64,000 nucleotides of DNA, taken from positions 117,386 through 181,385 of the forward strand of contig JAKSZP010015888.1 of NCBI GenBank assembly GCA_022478985.1, written 5' to 3'. Source of the DNA: Massospora cicadina. Its lineage: Eukaryota > Entomophthoromycota > Entomophthoromycetes > Entomophthorales > Entomophthoraceae. Both the position numbers and the translations under genes were made by a program. Shown here in pieces: positions 10,737 to 23,174 of the stretch (positions within the stretch are counted from its first letter, which is position 1; every line of letters starts with the position of its first letter). Under the pieces are notes generated by a model. That model was not told the origin of the DNA and ran no database searches. It worked only from the letters and a program-made list of their open reading frames with translations.

Positions 10737-11888
10737 TGTTGGGATTTTTGCCCATATTCCCAGCCTGCTAGATTACCTGGTGTCACTAAGGGAAAATTCC
10801 CTAAAAGCAAAGTGAATCAGAAAATGGTTGGCCCAAATTTTGGAGGAACTACGTTTGGGGATTTTGGGATATTCGCCTGGTTGTATCCATCAGGGATCAA
10901 TCCAGATGAATACCTAATATCTCATTGGGCAGAGCATCTGATGAAATAGGGGCATCTGATAGTGATTAACTATCAGGTGTACTGATTGGGATCGGTCAGG
11001 TTTTATCACCAACTGATTGGGAATGTATGATGAGTTGCAAGGTGAGTGATGCCACCTGCAACTAGCGAATCAATTGGTTGGTGAAGTGACCTGCCATAAT
11101 GGGTAAAAAGTCCCATTACCTAAGCAGGTCACTAGCCAATTATGGTTGGTTTGCTTAGATCGAGAGGAAAACATTAGGAACACGTTTCTGACTCTTTCCA
11201 TTTGAGGTCTTGAGGATGTCCAACATCAGAATCCTAGCCAGGATGGGGAAGACCATCACTGCTGAGACGAGTAAGGGTGATTCAACAGCAACGGCTGCCA
11301 TTACATTGAAGAGGTGTCAACCGAGGGTTAGATGGCCAAATCCCCTATAAATTCCCTAGGATTCACTATAATAAAAAACACACACATTAACACATACACT
11401 TATACATACTACTACTTTAGAACATTAATAGTTTTATTGTAGATTCGGTTATAGTTAGATTATCAGCATCCAAAGTGAAGTTCCATCTCAAGGATATTAT
11501 TTCAGAAGGCAATAATTTGGTAGACTCTCAGAGAGAAGAGTAGAGATCTGAGTGGGGATCTAGAGATGAAGGGAATCATGATTAGGGGATCGCTGCTGAC
11601 TGTGTGTTGGGCTGAAGGAAACTGTCATCAGAGGATCTTGACAAAGATCGAGTGGACAGTAATATAGGGAACAAATCCCTATGAGTATGACTATCAAGTA
11701 TTTAATCAGAAATACTGGCCAAAGCGTTGGGCCTGAAAATAGTTCTAACTCAACTTATGGATAATAGTCTCCATACTATTATTGGATTATATATTCTTAC
11801 AACGCGAGGTGCACAAGGAAACTGAACCTGTGCAGTAAAAAGGTTACTGGGTGACAACTGATAATCAACTCTTTAGTAAATTTTTACA
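10737..11888 (+). repeat. E1 3' LTR
   Basis: 1152 bp copy of the 5' LTR, TG...CA, followed by the second ACTGC duplication at 11889-11893. The TATA box is at 11346-11352. Short ORFs inside it (for example 10671-10949) are chance. Confidence 0.93.
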
Positions 11889-12480
11889 ACTGCAAAATGG
11901 TAGAAACTCGTACTGGCAAGGAATAATCATACTTAAGATTCCGCTAGATGTTAACTGACTCTTGATACCTGCGTAATGCCACTGTCCTTCACTATAATCC
12001 CCTGTTTCTCGTCAGCTTCCCTGTAGAGACTCTGTGAATATGAGGTAGCCTGTAATTGCCACTCTATGACATGTAGCCACTCAATGGTGTCATTGAGGAA
12101 GTTTGATGATTGTATAATCTTTTAATTTAGAACAAGCAGTTGACTGAACACTTCTTTAAACTGGTCCATCGCACCTTTATGCTGATTAAGGAGCTCATCA
12201 CAGGTTCAGCATATTGCTTTCAAAGTGAGCTTGATGTCAGCATAATGCGCCAACTTGGGAGACTGGGATGGTTATTATCAGTTGTAACTGGATGTGCCAT
12301 GGTTTGGATAACTTGGCTTTTTGATTGGATCAGTGGGCCCCCTGTAGTGAGTACTACTGTTAATCTTCCAGCAGATTGGATAGTATTTGGTGGATTGTTG
12401 CACAGAGGTTAAGCCCACTGATACAATGGGATGATGATATGAGGATCATCATTCCTCAAAGAAATGAAATAAAATATATA
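11889..12480 (-). pseudogene. E0 5' end: gag start, primer site and LTR edge
   Basis: This is the continuation of E0 on the far side of E1. At 12339-12356 the minus strand reads TAGTACTCACTACAGGGG, a 16/18 match to the primer binding site of E1 and E3. An LTR end (TGTTAATC on the plus strand) begins at 12358. The LTR cannot be followed past about 12480, where E2 sequence starts. Minus-strand frames at 11890-12330 are gag N-terminal in position but broken. Confidence 0.6.
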
Positions 12481-12939
12481 AAATGAAGCCAAAGGCTTCA
12501 GCGCACATGATCTTTTATTTTTGAATGGCAGAGTCCACTACCAAAATCTATCAATTTTACATCATAGGATCTACTACTTGTTATCAACCAAAGAAAAACC
12601 CCTTTCCTTTCTTCATCTCCCTCTTTTTACCCATCTCTATGGCCACACTTTGCTCATCTACGCAGCTACTCAGCTTCTCCAATTTCCATTGTGCTAATAT
12701 CATTACTGAAGTTCTGGTAAAATCCTCATATTTTGGCTGAGGTTGATCGCTTAGCATTGACCCATACCAAGTCATGGTAAATATTAAATGTGCTAAACTC
12801 AATCTTGGTGGATAATCGATGATCCACCAATAATAATTTAGCCTTAATGTTTAGTCATATAAATTTCATGACACTGCTCCTCAGTCAATACTCTACCTAG
12901 ATGTCTTATTGAACCAGCTTCACATGCTAACTGGATTGG

Positions 12940-13340
12940 CGCTAATTACTTCCTAGGTTCATGGTAATACTATAGTGCTTGATGGTCTGTCCAGACCACA
13001 AAAGGGTGATATGCATACAGCAGATGGTGTTGTACTCCTGAAAAGATGAGACCACCGCCAATTATTCCTTGTCATATATCAGATAATTCGTTTCTGCTGG
13101 GATCATCTTCTGGCCAAAATAGCATACTGGGTACTCCAGCTCGTCCTCCCTCTTCTGTAACAATACTTCCCCCATGGCATAATTTGAGGCTTCTTTCTTG
13201 ACCATGAAAGGTTTTTTATGGTCCTAATAAGTGAGGACAGATGCCAAAATGGGCTTCTTAAACTGATTGGACGCCTATTCATCCTCCTTTCCCACACAAA
13301 TGGCACATCCCACATCAACCACATAAACGCAGGGCCAACT
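12940..13340 (-). pseudogene. E2 RNase H remnant
   Basis: Fragments such as HPFVVWTDHQAL near 12990 (compare HPFIIWIDHKAL in E5) and CYRRGRTSWSTQYAILARR near 13110-13165 correspond to gypsy RNase H. Frames are broken by several stops. Confidence 0.6.
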
Positions 13341-13479
13341 GCAATAGATTTTCCACAAACCACATAAGGAAATTCACTGTCACCAAAAAACTCCTTATGC
13401 ATGTTCAATTCATTGGGGCTTTCCATGTGTGCACCGCCTGTAGCTCATCTGGGCATACCTTGAGCCACTTTCTGAACAC

Positions 13480-14175
13480 GACATTACCTAGGAATGTTAT
13501 CAATTGTTTGTTAAACTTGCACGTCAAAAGCTTAAACTGCAATCCTGCCTCAGCCAGCACTTCCAGAACTCTCTGTACATTGCATACATGTGCTTCTTGA
13601 GCATGGCAAACACAAGAATATCATCCATATATCTGATGCAACAATGTTCAGTCATTCTACTCAGCTCCTGGTAAATCATGAGTTTTAACACCGCAGGGGA
13701 ATTCCGCAGCCCAAAAGACATTACTCATAACTGGAACATTCCTAGATGGCATTTAAGCGCCATATTCTTCTGGTGCTCTGGTCTCATGGGTACTTGGTCA
13801 AAAGTGTCAACCAGATCGAGCATGGTGAAGATAATACACCCTGTGACCAATACAGGATTTCCTCCATTAATGGCATGGGGTAAGGGACCAGCTCTGTAAC
13901 TGTGTTAAGCCACTGTAATTTCATGCACGGCCATAAATCTCTGCTAGCCTTGGGAACAGTAACACTGGGGACACCATGACGGATTTTAATTGTTTAATTA
14001 ACCCCTCGCTACACATCAAATTTACATGATCCTCCAATGTGACCTTCAACCGTTTGTTCAATGGATAAACGGGGCATCCACGGGGAAGTTTATACCCTTT
14101 AGTGAACCAAAATGAAAATGTGAATGGGCCCATGGGAGAGAATGGAAAATCCTTTTTCAGTTCAAAGATTCCCAC
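13480..14175 (-). pseudogene. E2 reverse transcriptase remnant
   Basis: The minus strand gives the RT N-terminal segment (13921-14175, GPFTFSFWFTKGYKLPRGCP) and a palm segment at 13524-13721 with SFGLRNSPAVLKLMI and the active-site box IRYMDDILVF. Between them frames shift. Family: chromovirus RT like E5. Confidence 0.8.
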
Positions 14176-14419
14176 AAACTCACAGTATTCTCTGGAAACT
14201 CCTCCTCCTGCATGTCACCCAGGTTTTATATTTTATTCAACTTATTTTCTCCTACCAGCAATATCCACCTTATTGGTGGCCCCATCCTCAGATTCAGTGT
14301 AACATAACAAGAAGGAAAAGCAATCTGGGGCCAAAACTGATGCCACCACTGCATCCCCAGCATCACCATATGGGCCAAGTTTTCAATTGCACTGAACTTC
14401 TCCCAGAACCCTGACATAT

Positions 14420-15045
14420 CATGTCATACTTTTATTGAGGGGCTCACTCACCATGATGGAGCCATCTGGCAATGTATTGGCAAACATCAACTTTAATCCC
14501 TTCTGAATCTGCAATTTCAGTCACTTTGCCAGTGCAAGCTTAATGCATTTTTCTGCCTTAGTATCTACCAGAGCCATTGCCCCTTCCACTTCGCCATCCA
14601 TATACAACCCCACTGAAATAAATAAAATTGGATAAAGTAAAGAAGGCGATTTATTTATGAATGAATCTTTAAATTGTAAATTTGTGGATGATAAAAACTT
14701 GAACTTATTCCTCTTTCCCTGCATGTGGCGCAATGGTTTACATGTCTCCCCCTTGTTCCCTTAGAACATTCCCCCCTTTACTTTTTCAAAATTTCTTGGG
14801 GATGAATGCCTTTCCCCTGAATAGAATGACCACTCACCAGGAATTTTCCTTCCCCAGTTTATCAGTCCCCCATGCCAGTCCCAGGCCAGTGCCAATTTCT
14901 TCTTGACTTGTAATGCTAATGCAAACTCTTCTGCCAGTGTGCCATGTACCTTTGCCACTGCCAAAGCTGCCACCAAATCTACATGCAACCCATGACAGAA
15001 CATATGCAAAGATTGGGAATCTGCTACCTGGTCTGCCTTCACCAA
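14420..15045 (-). pseudogene. E2 gag end and protease remnant
   Basis: 14521-14733 contains GAMALVDTKAEKCIKLAL, positioned and shaped like a retropepsin active site (D-T-G-A degraded to D-T-K-A). 14761-15045 is an Ala/Leu-rich helical segment likely from gag. 15585-15773 may be further gag but has no motif. Confidence 0.5.
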
Positions 15046-15831
15046 TGGGCAGAAAATTTACACATATCCTTCTAATGAACTATGCCCCTGGCTAACTGTC
15101 AGGAGCGCTGACCACACCTCATCCTTTGAATTATCCATATAAGCTGCACAATTGATCAATCCTATAAGCTCCTCCATTTATTTGGCTAGCATCCCTATTC
15201 CTTTCTCAGATCCTGCAACCATCCTTCTAATTCTGAAGGTAACGCATCCACCACCTGGGCTAATTAGAGCAAGAAAGGGGATACCCCTCCTATTGCCTGT
15301 GCAACTGCACCTAGAAGCGGAATTGTTCAATTACCTGGTGAATTTTGTCCAGTGCCTCCATGGACAATGTCACACAACTGTTTGGTGATTTGGCTTTTAC
15401 CAGGAATTCCATGGATTGTGGGGTTGCCACTCCACATGATTGCCCCACCTCACACAACAAAAATGCCAGTAAACCCCACCATAACTACAGTCAGCAAATG
15501 TTAGTTCCACTCCTCTCCACTGGAGACCTCCTCCTCCTCCCAGGGCACCCATAAAAATGGAGAGGAAGGTATTTGAGTTTTGTTTTATGTAACAGGTAAG
15601 CTTGTACTATTAGTGATGAAGAAGTTGGGAGGTATAACCATGTCACAGACCACATGACTGATAACCTGGCGGAAATCCACCATCAAACATGTGTGCCATT
15701 CCTGGATGTTGTGATGTATTCCTAGACTATGGTTATGGTGATGCTGAACATGAGCAGCAGTATCTGACTCCACAATAGTGCTGAAAATGAGGCCAATTCC
15801 TGGGCCATCTCACTCATCAAGCTTATCTTTT

Positions 15832-15847
15832 TTTTAGTACTAGATGG
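15832..15847 (-). mobile_element. Ultra-short retroposed insertion, copy 1
   Basis: A 16-nt insert, read on the minus strand as CCATCTAGTACT followed by A4, lies between exact 15-bp duplications (15817-15831 and 15848-15862). The unique part is only 12 nt. It shares its 3' end with four other inserts in this window. Confidence 0.8.
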
Positions 15848-15862
15848 TCAAGCTTATCTTTT

Positions 15863-16970
15863 CCAGTTTGATTTTAAATAATTTTAAATAAACTTATAAA
15901 TGATTCCAAAGCTAGAAAATATTTATTGATTTTAATAAGAATTTTCTTATAACATAAAACTGAATTATCAGTTACCATTTTCCCTTTTTATAGCATTGCA
16001 AAGCCCACTTGACTAGGCTTCTTTACCACAGGATTTTGAGCGATGACTAGATCATCATATGTGAAAGCTCCATACCTTAATGAATCATTATTTGGAGAAT
16101 TTAGGATTCCAGTTGTGCCTTATGACATATTAGTTCTCATTCCCAACTTTCTAATTCTTACCTATGACCCCATTCTCAATTCATTCCTCCTTCAGCATGG
16201 AATTCTCCAACTCAACATTCAGATTCATGGCAGAATCTGAGATTCCATCCACTAGGTCAATGTGCAGACCAAGCTGAGCCTGATCCATCACAGGAGGGGC
16301 TCTATTGGGCTTTGCCTTAGTGTAGTGAAGCCTTAACTTTGGGTTTCTGAACTAGTTATCAATTTAATAATATTCAATTTCTTTTATCATTATTATTCTA
16401 GAAGTTGATTGATTTATTGGGTCAAAGGTCCTAAACACTACTAACTTTAAGTTATATGGCATCAAGCATTTAAGTTAATAATAATAAGTTCTCAAACAAT
16501 CGTACTTGGGATAAGTTGCTTCTGATAACCACTGTTGTATAACCTAGGGTGATCTCTCTATCTCGTTAATTAATCTTAGCCTTTATTTCACTAGCACTAT
16601 AAAGGTGCTAATCATTCTGCCTATAAGCTAACTTTACACCTTTGCCATTATTATTAAGGCTCTCTTAGTTGAAATTCATATTCTATTTGACTTTTGAATT
16701 AAGTGTGGTTAAGCACCTAACTAACAATTATCTTTTTGGGACCTTTGAACCAAAAGTGATCAAGTCCCTAAATAATAGACAAGACTTGGAACATTTGCCT
16801 CTACCTTGCCAAGTTATATTTTAACTTTATTGTCCAAGTTGGTGAGCTTTAAAGGACCTGCCTTCAGATGACCTACCCTCAAGTCTGACAACTGTTATAA
16901 TGTTTCACATTAAAAGAACGTATAACTAGCTCTGACATTGATTATATTAGCAAACAATATTTGTAGAGGA
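15863..16970. other. AT-rich intergenic DNA
   Basis: No gene, repeat boundary or RNA gene recognised. Minor open frames only (for example 16043-16240) with no motif. Confidence 0.5.
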
Positions 16971-17252
16971 GGGGAGGGTGCCTCAGTGGGAGAGCATGGG
17001 CTCAATGACCATTGTCTCCCCGGTTTAATCCCATTAGATGAACTTGAGTAGGTGATAATTATGCCTGTGTCAGCGTTGCACACCAATACCCTAAACTGGA
17101 TAGCAAATCAGGTCCAAGGAGTTCCTGGTCTAGCAGAACGCTGTGCATGAAGGTTTACGGGATTTACCCTTCTTTCCCCTCTAATTTGATTTCCCCTTTC
17201 ATACCCTTAGTCAGTACAGTATCATCCTCAGATTGGCCCACCTTGAATAAAT
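16971..17252 (+). repeat. SINE-A copy 1 (tRNA-derived)
   Basis: The head has a tRNA-like A box (CTCAGTGGGAGAGCATGG) and B box (GGTTTAATCCC). The body is shared with 23175-23500 and 50036-50310 (for example GGAGTTCCTGG and a TTGGCCCACCT tail). Polymerase III type head plus a family tail define a SINE. The target duplication is not clean. Confidence 0.75.
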
Positions 17253-17310
17253 AAACATTAGAAGAGGAAAGTGGACAGAGATTTAAACTTGGAATCCCCG
17301 TTGAATTTGG

Positions 17311-17484
17311 ATGCTAGTCAAAATAAGCCATCTAGATTTTAAATTGATTGAAATGGTTGAGCTGTCTCGATCAAGCCATGCAAGCCAACTTGAGACTAGT
17401 ACCCCGCACGCAATACTCCAGAATTTCATCACAAATTGCTTCAGGTCTGCACTATCGCAGGTGTCTAGCTTGCTGGGTCATTAA
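17311..17484 (+). CDS. Small ORF or terminal exon, unknown
   Basis: A 57-codon frame (MLVKISHLDFKLIEMVELS...) ends in QVSSLLGH and TAA. It has mixed polar and hydrophobic content and higher GC than its surroundings, like the exons of the CNOT9-like gene nearby. Since introns here are very short, it could be the last exon of a plus-strand gene whose earlier exons I cannot place; the SINE just upstream complicates this. It could also be chance. Confidence 0.25.
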   Translation: MLVKISHLDFKLIEMVELSRSSHASQLETSTPHAILQNFITNCFRSALSQVSSLLGH

Positions 17485-17641
17485 AAGCTATATGTGAGGG
17501 AGACACTTGTTGCAATTCCTTTTAATTTTTGTATATAGATAAAGTTTTCTATTAATCTTTTAAAGCCAAGCAACAATTTTTTAAAAGGGTAATACGTCAG
17601 TTACTATTCTCTCCTATTTGTCAATTAAAAGCCTTTAGATT

Positions 17642-17662
17642 GGGACCATCTAGTACTAAAAA
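17642..17662 (+). mobile_element. Ultra-short retroposed insertion, copy 2
   Basis: The 21-nt insert GGGACCATCTAGTACT plus A5 lies between exact 15-bp duplications AAAAGCCTTTAGATT (17627-17641, 17663-17677). The target reads TT/AAAA, as preferred by L1-type endonucleases. Confidence 0.85.
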
Positions 17663-18204
17663 AAAAGCCTTTAGATTTTAACCCAATATATGGAACTTGG
17701 ATTTTCCCAAATAAGGGAAGAACTGAAGCTTTACGAGGTAACTTATGATTAAATAACTAGTGGGGAAAATTTTTAAATAAAAAACATTATACCAGGCTAG
17801 TAGAGAATATAAATTGGGAACAAAATTAGCTTTAAAAATCCCACACTAGATAAGCCTTCTTTAAAGTTGCGTTTCTTCTTTCTCACATAAGACAAAAGGT
17901 TTCATTTTAACATTACCAGATTTAGTTAACAAAGCCTAGTGGTAAATAAATAGCTAGAGGAATGTGTAATTAATCTTTTAATACTCAGTAAAAATTGATT
18001 TTAGAAACTAAGCACATTCGGTCTATAAGATTAGATCTCGTAATACGGGAAGGCAATCAAATTATTTCTTAGGTGAGTAAGCATAATACCAAAAAAAACT
18101 TCACAACTAGAATAAACAATTGGGGAAAGAAATAAGTTGTAGAGGAAGTAAGCACCTTGAAAGGTAGCGTTAGGAGGTACCCTCTAATATTGGGCGACCT
18201 GGGG

Positions 18205-19529
18205 CTAACGTCGAGTGTGAGAAAGAATCGTAGCAGAGGTTCTATACAATAAATTATCTAAAGAGCGTTTAGCACTAATGTCATCAATCAAAAAATGCCC
18301 AAATGTCCCATCTCTAATGGGGAGAGGAAGGTTGTGTTTGAGATATTGGAGACAGCTATTGATGATTAATCAAACTAAAAATGGAAGTACCTGGGGTTAT
18401 CAGCTAGACGAGAGTAAATATAAACAAGGTTTTTATGAAAGCGGGTCTTCCTGTTAGCCGTCGAGACGGTTAACGCCTCAAGCGCTCGGATGAGATGATG
18501 CAAGCGCTCATATGAATTACAAAAAAAGTCAAGCCCTTCCTTAAGATACAGAACCCTTTGTAGTATCATCAGAGCTATCTATGTTTCAAGTCAATATTAA
18601 ACATAGCTTTTGATGTACCACACGCTGAGATTCACTAAAACTGGTCATAACTTTAATGCATAGCGGTAAAATGTCAGTAGTAACAAACAAGTCGGTCATT
18701 TTTATAGTAATATTCTAAAAGCAAGGGATTAGGTAAAAACTACAACCAACCTTGGATAGCACAGCAAACACGCCAAGGGCCGAAAGCCTGACCATTTCAT
18801 ACGGCCTTGAATCAAATTGACTTCTATGAATGGAAACAGCAAGGTGGGAAGCTGAGCTTCAAAAATTAGTGGTTTAGACAGCAAAAAAAATACAGCAACA
18901 CAAGGGAACCTTCGTCTGGGGATGATTTCCCAGTAGCTGAAGTAGCCCCATGACGTAGCCAATGTGCTTCGCATGACCAAGATCAAGATTTGGAGGGTCG
19001 AGCTTGGGATAAAAGGCGATTAATTCTTGCACCATGCATGCAGTCACTCCTTAAAAACTGCATTTAATTCAAAAGCCGCGCACTTGCTGAAAGGCAAACT
19101 AAATATAGAGGGCAGAAACTAAATTTACCGAAAGAATGCCACAAGACCAAAGGCAGATTTTCATACAGCTCTCGCGCTTCGAACAGCTTTTGGAGCGCTT
19201 GAGCCCGTTTTGGCGGGCTTAAAAACTCCTGCACCCAGTGAAAAATGTTCTCCTCGGCAACAAACTAACAGCGGATCAATAAAACGCGTTACAAATTAGG
19301 CAGCTTGAGCATTGGGAGGAAAAATGAGGTTTTAATAAAAACTCACAAATAAAAGTCAATTGCACAAAAATACCTTATTGCTCTCTAATTCTGAAGCTCT
19401 TCGCTGGAACCCATGCAAAGCAGCCCGGGTATTAAAAACAGATTGATAATGAGCATGTTGGATGGGGTTTGGATAGGCAACCTCTTGCTTATTAGAGCGC
19501 TGTAATGAATGCATGCTGCCGGGGTACAT
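18205..19529 (-). CDS. CCR4-NOT subunit CNOT9/Rcd1/Caf40-like, seven exons
   Basis: The family is the armadillo-repeat CNOT9 subunit of the CCR4-NOT deadenylase, acting in mRNA decay and translational repression. Proposed exons (minus): 19529-19374, 19264-19129, 19049-18902, 18856-18751, 18714-18622, 18578-18391, 18355-18205; 978 nt, 325 aa, no internal stop. Introns are 109, 79, 45, 36, 43 and 35 nt, all GT-AG. Landmarks in family order: FHWVQEFLSPPKRAQALQKL, LPLVLWHSFG, LLQLLGNHPQTK, SRPYEMVRLSALGV, TTDILPLCIKVM, NSYERLHHLI, YSRLADNP, and a C-terminal IRDGTFGHFLIDD. Length is close to the usual ~300 aa; the extra residues are N-terminal. The protein is far more divergent than CNOT9 normally is. 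Around exon 4 another frame (LPTLLFPFIEVN) also looks family-like, so a pair of compensating indels there cannot be excluded. The start is the first in-frame ATG. Confidence 0.8.
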
Positions 19530-22500
19530 AATTTCAAAGAGGAATGACTGGCCAAGATTAAGTTCGATTTATAAAATCTATAGATTGTAAAGCAAGGTAA
19601 GGCAACCAACGAAATTGGCCCATATTTAAGCTGAGGTTTTTGGGCTCGGGTATTAAGTTTGAAACATCGCTCGAAAATTTAAGCAACAGATCCTTTTCTA
19701 AAGGAGTTAATTTCAGCGAAACCCAAATCCGACTTATTTTTAAAAGTCCAAAATTTCAATTTCATCCAAATTTCGCTATTTAGGTTCGATCAAAGCGATC
19801 ACATTGAAGGTCAAGTCTTGATGTGAATGATCAAAAGTATTAAATGGCTGGTGTTTAAGCTTAAAATCATCCAAAAGCATTATGTATAGCTCAGATCGGC
19901 TGCAGATCCATAAAAAGTCAAATTATCCCACTATACTTAGATACCAGAGTAAGCCATTCATCTCAACTATTTTTACTTGCTTTTCTTTAACTCACAAACT
20001 TGTTTGTTGTGGAATCTTGCATCCTTCACTTAACACACTTGCTGATATAACCCATTGATGAAGTTTTGTATAGTTACTAAGGTCGGATGATAACGCAATA
20101 TTCCACCATAATTTTTAATTTTCATAGTAAAATAAAAGGTTTTAAATATAAGGAATAAAAATCATATAAATTTTTAATGTTAACCGGTATATTGTTTTAG
20201 CTGAGCTGTTTGATATTTGGTCGATTCAATAGTTTAAATGATTTTGCCAAGTGGTTGGTGGTTAATTGGCTAATTATTAAGCTAATCATTTTATTTAAAG
20301 GTGAAAGCTGGTGAAATTTCAGAAAAGCAAGGGTAAAAGGCCCAGATAGTTTTTTGCTCTCTTAATTATTTTAGGATGCATATGATTATAGTAGCCATCA
20401 CTCAACTGGGTATAGTTGCATGCACCTGTAACTACAAGCTAAGGTGAGGTAAAAATAGTATTGCAAGTTTAAAACCTATTCTGGCCAGGACAAACATTAT
20501 TTCTTCTATCACCTCTTATTATTATTCAATCAGTGATATGGAGTTTTTGAAAAAAGTGGCTATAACTCAGTAAGCAATATCACAAATAGTAACACCTATA
20601 AATGCTATTTATATGGTCAATCTAAGATTTAAATAAACTGGATTACTTGACTAAATCTTTAAGCTAATATTACCATACTATACTTTGACCTAATAAGTAA
20701 GATCTTAAGCCTATAAAGTCAAACCAGCTACCAGTAAGCTGGATGAGAAAATTTGAAACTAAGATTCCTATTAGAAGAAAACTAGTAAAGTTTATTGTGG
20801 GCTTCCAGTGGGGATATTCCAATATCCAGAAAGGAAACCTGAGTATGCAAAGCATAAAAATTTGAGTAACACTTAAAAAAGAGCTGCTCGAGGACAGGTG
20901 AGAGATTTAGCAATTACAATATATTTATTCCAAAAGTAAGGCTAACTATTTTCAGTCTGGACAGCTATTTTTTATAATTGTCACTTTAGATAAAAATTAT
21001 GATGATATGTTTACTTACTGATTGATTTTCAATTTTATAGAAAGGTAGCCAACATATCTATAATGAGGGGTCAAGGATATATAAGCTCCAAAGCTATTTT
21101 TTTCTTTAAGCAAGTATCTGACATAGTAAGACTATGAAAATGAATATCATATATTGTATTATCATATAATAGTTTAGATAGCAAGCTTATAAAGCTTCTA
21201 ATAATTTAATTTAATAGATTCAAAATAAAAATTTTATATAAATAAGTAAAAATCTTACTTATAGAAGATGTCTTTGCAATACACCAGGATACTTGTAATG
21301 TCAAGGTTAAATTAGATGTGATAAAGATATAGTATACAGTTATGCAAGACATTTGTGACATCTGAAGATTAACTTTTATGATCAAACTAAAAATAATAAA
21401 GAATGTTTTGGTATAATATACAAGTCCAACTTTTTATTTTATTTTCTCACTAAGGAAAGACAAAGTATGACATGTAAGTTTTAGAGTGAGATTAGTTCAT
21501 AATATATTGTGAGTTGCATAAAACTCTATTACCTTATGTCAATGAGCTCTAAAAAAGTAGGACTAAAACTGAGACAGACAGATATTTATGGTTAATAAAA
21601 AACTGTTATCTAATTAACTTTTAAACCCAAAAAGATAAAAACAAAAGCTTTTCTGTATTAAGATCTCTTATTCTAGAATTTTATAAATAAGACAGGAACT
21701 AATATAACAACAAGGACTACTAAAATATAACTCACCTATTTTGATATATACATGTTCTTTTTTTAGGCCACAACTAATCTAAAGATTTAGAATTAATTTA
21801 GCCAATGTCTTTGAAAATTCAGTTAAGTACGCTGACAGGAGTACAATAAGACTAAACCAAAGAGTCATGATAAAAATCTTCTTATTAAAGCAAATCACTC
21901 AGTATTTTTATCTAAAATCATTTGTATTATAAGATACACTTGCTTCTATATAAGTCAGAGAAGGATATATAGAATATACTAATTGATACCTTCCACTCTC
22001 AGGCTTAACATCAAATACTATGCCATAAGGAAAGCTAAGGAGACTTGATAAGCCAGACAGTAGACATTTGTGTCATGCTACTACACTCAGAAGCAATATA
22101 AGCTTTAACACCATGTTTCAAAGCTCTAGAGATTTCACAATAATTTCTACTTAAAAATTTAAATTGTAAATTTGAAGAATGTAAGAACTAATAATTTACC
22201 TATTGAGCAGAGAACAAAATATGCTAATAAGTGTGACCAAAGTTTATAAGGGTGCACTATAGGGGTAGATGTCACAATATACTCAAGTGTAGAGTTAACA
22301 ATTATTTTTATCTAAAAATTACTATTAAAATGAAAAAACTTAGAATTTATTTCAAGAGATATGACTCTAGTAGCTATGAATGCTAATAAAGACATTTAAA
22401 AATCCTAAGATGGAAAATCTAATATATAACCTGGAATAAAAGCTTGAAAAAACACAAAGGGCAATCATGTATTTATTGAACTATGAGGACCTGATCAGCT

Positions 22501-23158
22501 ATATCATTTGATATCATTATATGGTCATAACTTGCTATATCACAACTTTATACTTACTGGAGTAAATTTTTGGTGCACTTAAATTAGTAAGGCCATATTG
22601 ATATAGAATAGTTTGTGAAATTAAATTAAAATCCAAAATATATTACATTTGATTTCTTATTAGGGTAAAAGCAACTCAAACCTAGTAATTAAGCTAGTAC
22701 TGTACGCCCTATTAGTAACTCACTTCTTAGCAACTTGTAATTTTTATACAATATGATTGTGATACACTTAAATACTCCTACTTACTATGCAATCATTACC
22801 TTCTTTACATTAACTTTTTTATAGATATACCCTACTAAAATTTTAAACTGTAATTATCATTGCATTGTTATTAGGCTAAAGTTTTTCTAAATCTTTTAAT
22901 CAACTTAGTATAGTCATGTATGCATGCAGTATCTCCAGGCTAAGCCTATGGGGAAAATAGCAGATAAAATTTGGTTTTTGGGCTCTCAAATTCACTTTAG
23001 AGGGTCCTGTTTTTGTTTTGTTAAAACCAAGATTAACCACCAAATAAACCTGTCATCTGATAGTACTCTTCTTAACCAGACCTAAAAGTATTTTTCTGTA
23101 AAATTGTGATACCATTGAATCAGTCATTATTTAAAATAATATAGGATCTTAAATCTCT
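19530..23158. other. AT-rich intergenic DNA upstream of the CNOT9-like gene
   Basis: 19530-19780 is the presumed 5' flank of the gene; it holds a plus-strand open stretch without ATG (about 19597-19784) that may be an exon or chance. From about 20050 to 23150 the DNA is very AT-rich, with frequent stops in all frames and no motif. A weak tRNA/7SL-like patch near 20395-20450 was not accepted as a gene. Confidence 0.5.
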
Positions 23159-23174
23159 AAAACAATTGCATAAT

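Larger units (their letters stand above)
2315..11888 (+). mobile_element. E1: complete Ty3/gypsy LTR retrotransposon with antisense gene
   Basis: Two direct LTRs (2315-3465 and 10737-11888) begin TGTTGGGA and end TACA. The element is flanked by an exact 5-bp duplication, ACTGC (2310-2314 and 11889-11893). Order inside: primer binding site, gag with coiled coil and zinc knuckle, protease, reverse transcriptase, RNase H, integrase, an A/hairpin-rich repeat, an antisense ORF, and a purine tract before the 3' LTR. Domain order RT-RH-IN is that of Ty3/gypsy. All sense ORFs carry stops, so the copy looks inactive. It inserted into the older E0. The total of 9.57 kb is long for gypsy because of the roughly 2 kb after integrase. 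Confidence 0.93.
12530..15820 (-). mobile_element. E2: decayed chromovirus, gag to RNase H
   Basis: Minus-strand remnants in gag-pro-RT-RH order running from about 15.8 kb down to 12.9 kb. The RT start at 13921-14175 is homologous to the E5 RT start at 63610-63999 (shared F-x-F-S-F-W-F and L-P-R-G-x-P-V-Y). No LTRs, integrase or chromodomain remain, so the element is truncated on its 3' side and its ends are not defined. Confidence 0.75.

Noticed and set aside
10671..10949. 92-codon ORF on the plus strand
   Set aside because: Lies across the polypurine tract and 3' LTR edge of E1; the frame is not kept in the 5' LTR.
18797..18861. Alternative frame in CNOT9 exon 4 (LPTLLFPFIEVN)
   Set aside because: It resembles the family locally, but using it needs two frameshifts, whereas the chosen frame joins all seven exons without a stop. 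Kept as a caveat.
20385..20470. Possible tRNA or SRP/7SL RNA gene (GCATGCACCTGTAACTAC)
   Set aside because: The patch resembles both a tRNA core and the 7SL Alu domain, but no acceptor stem, no clear B box and no S-domain motif could be found.
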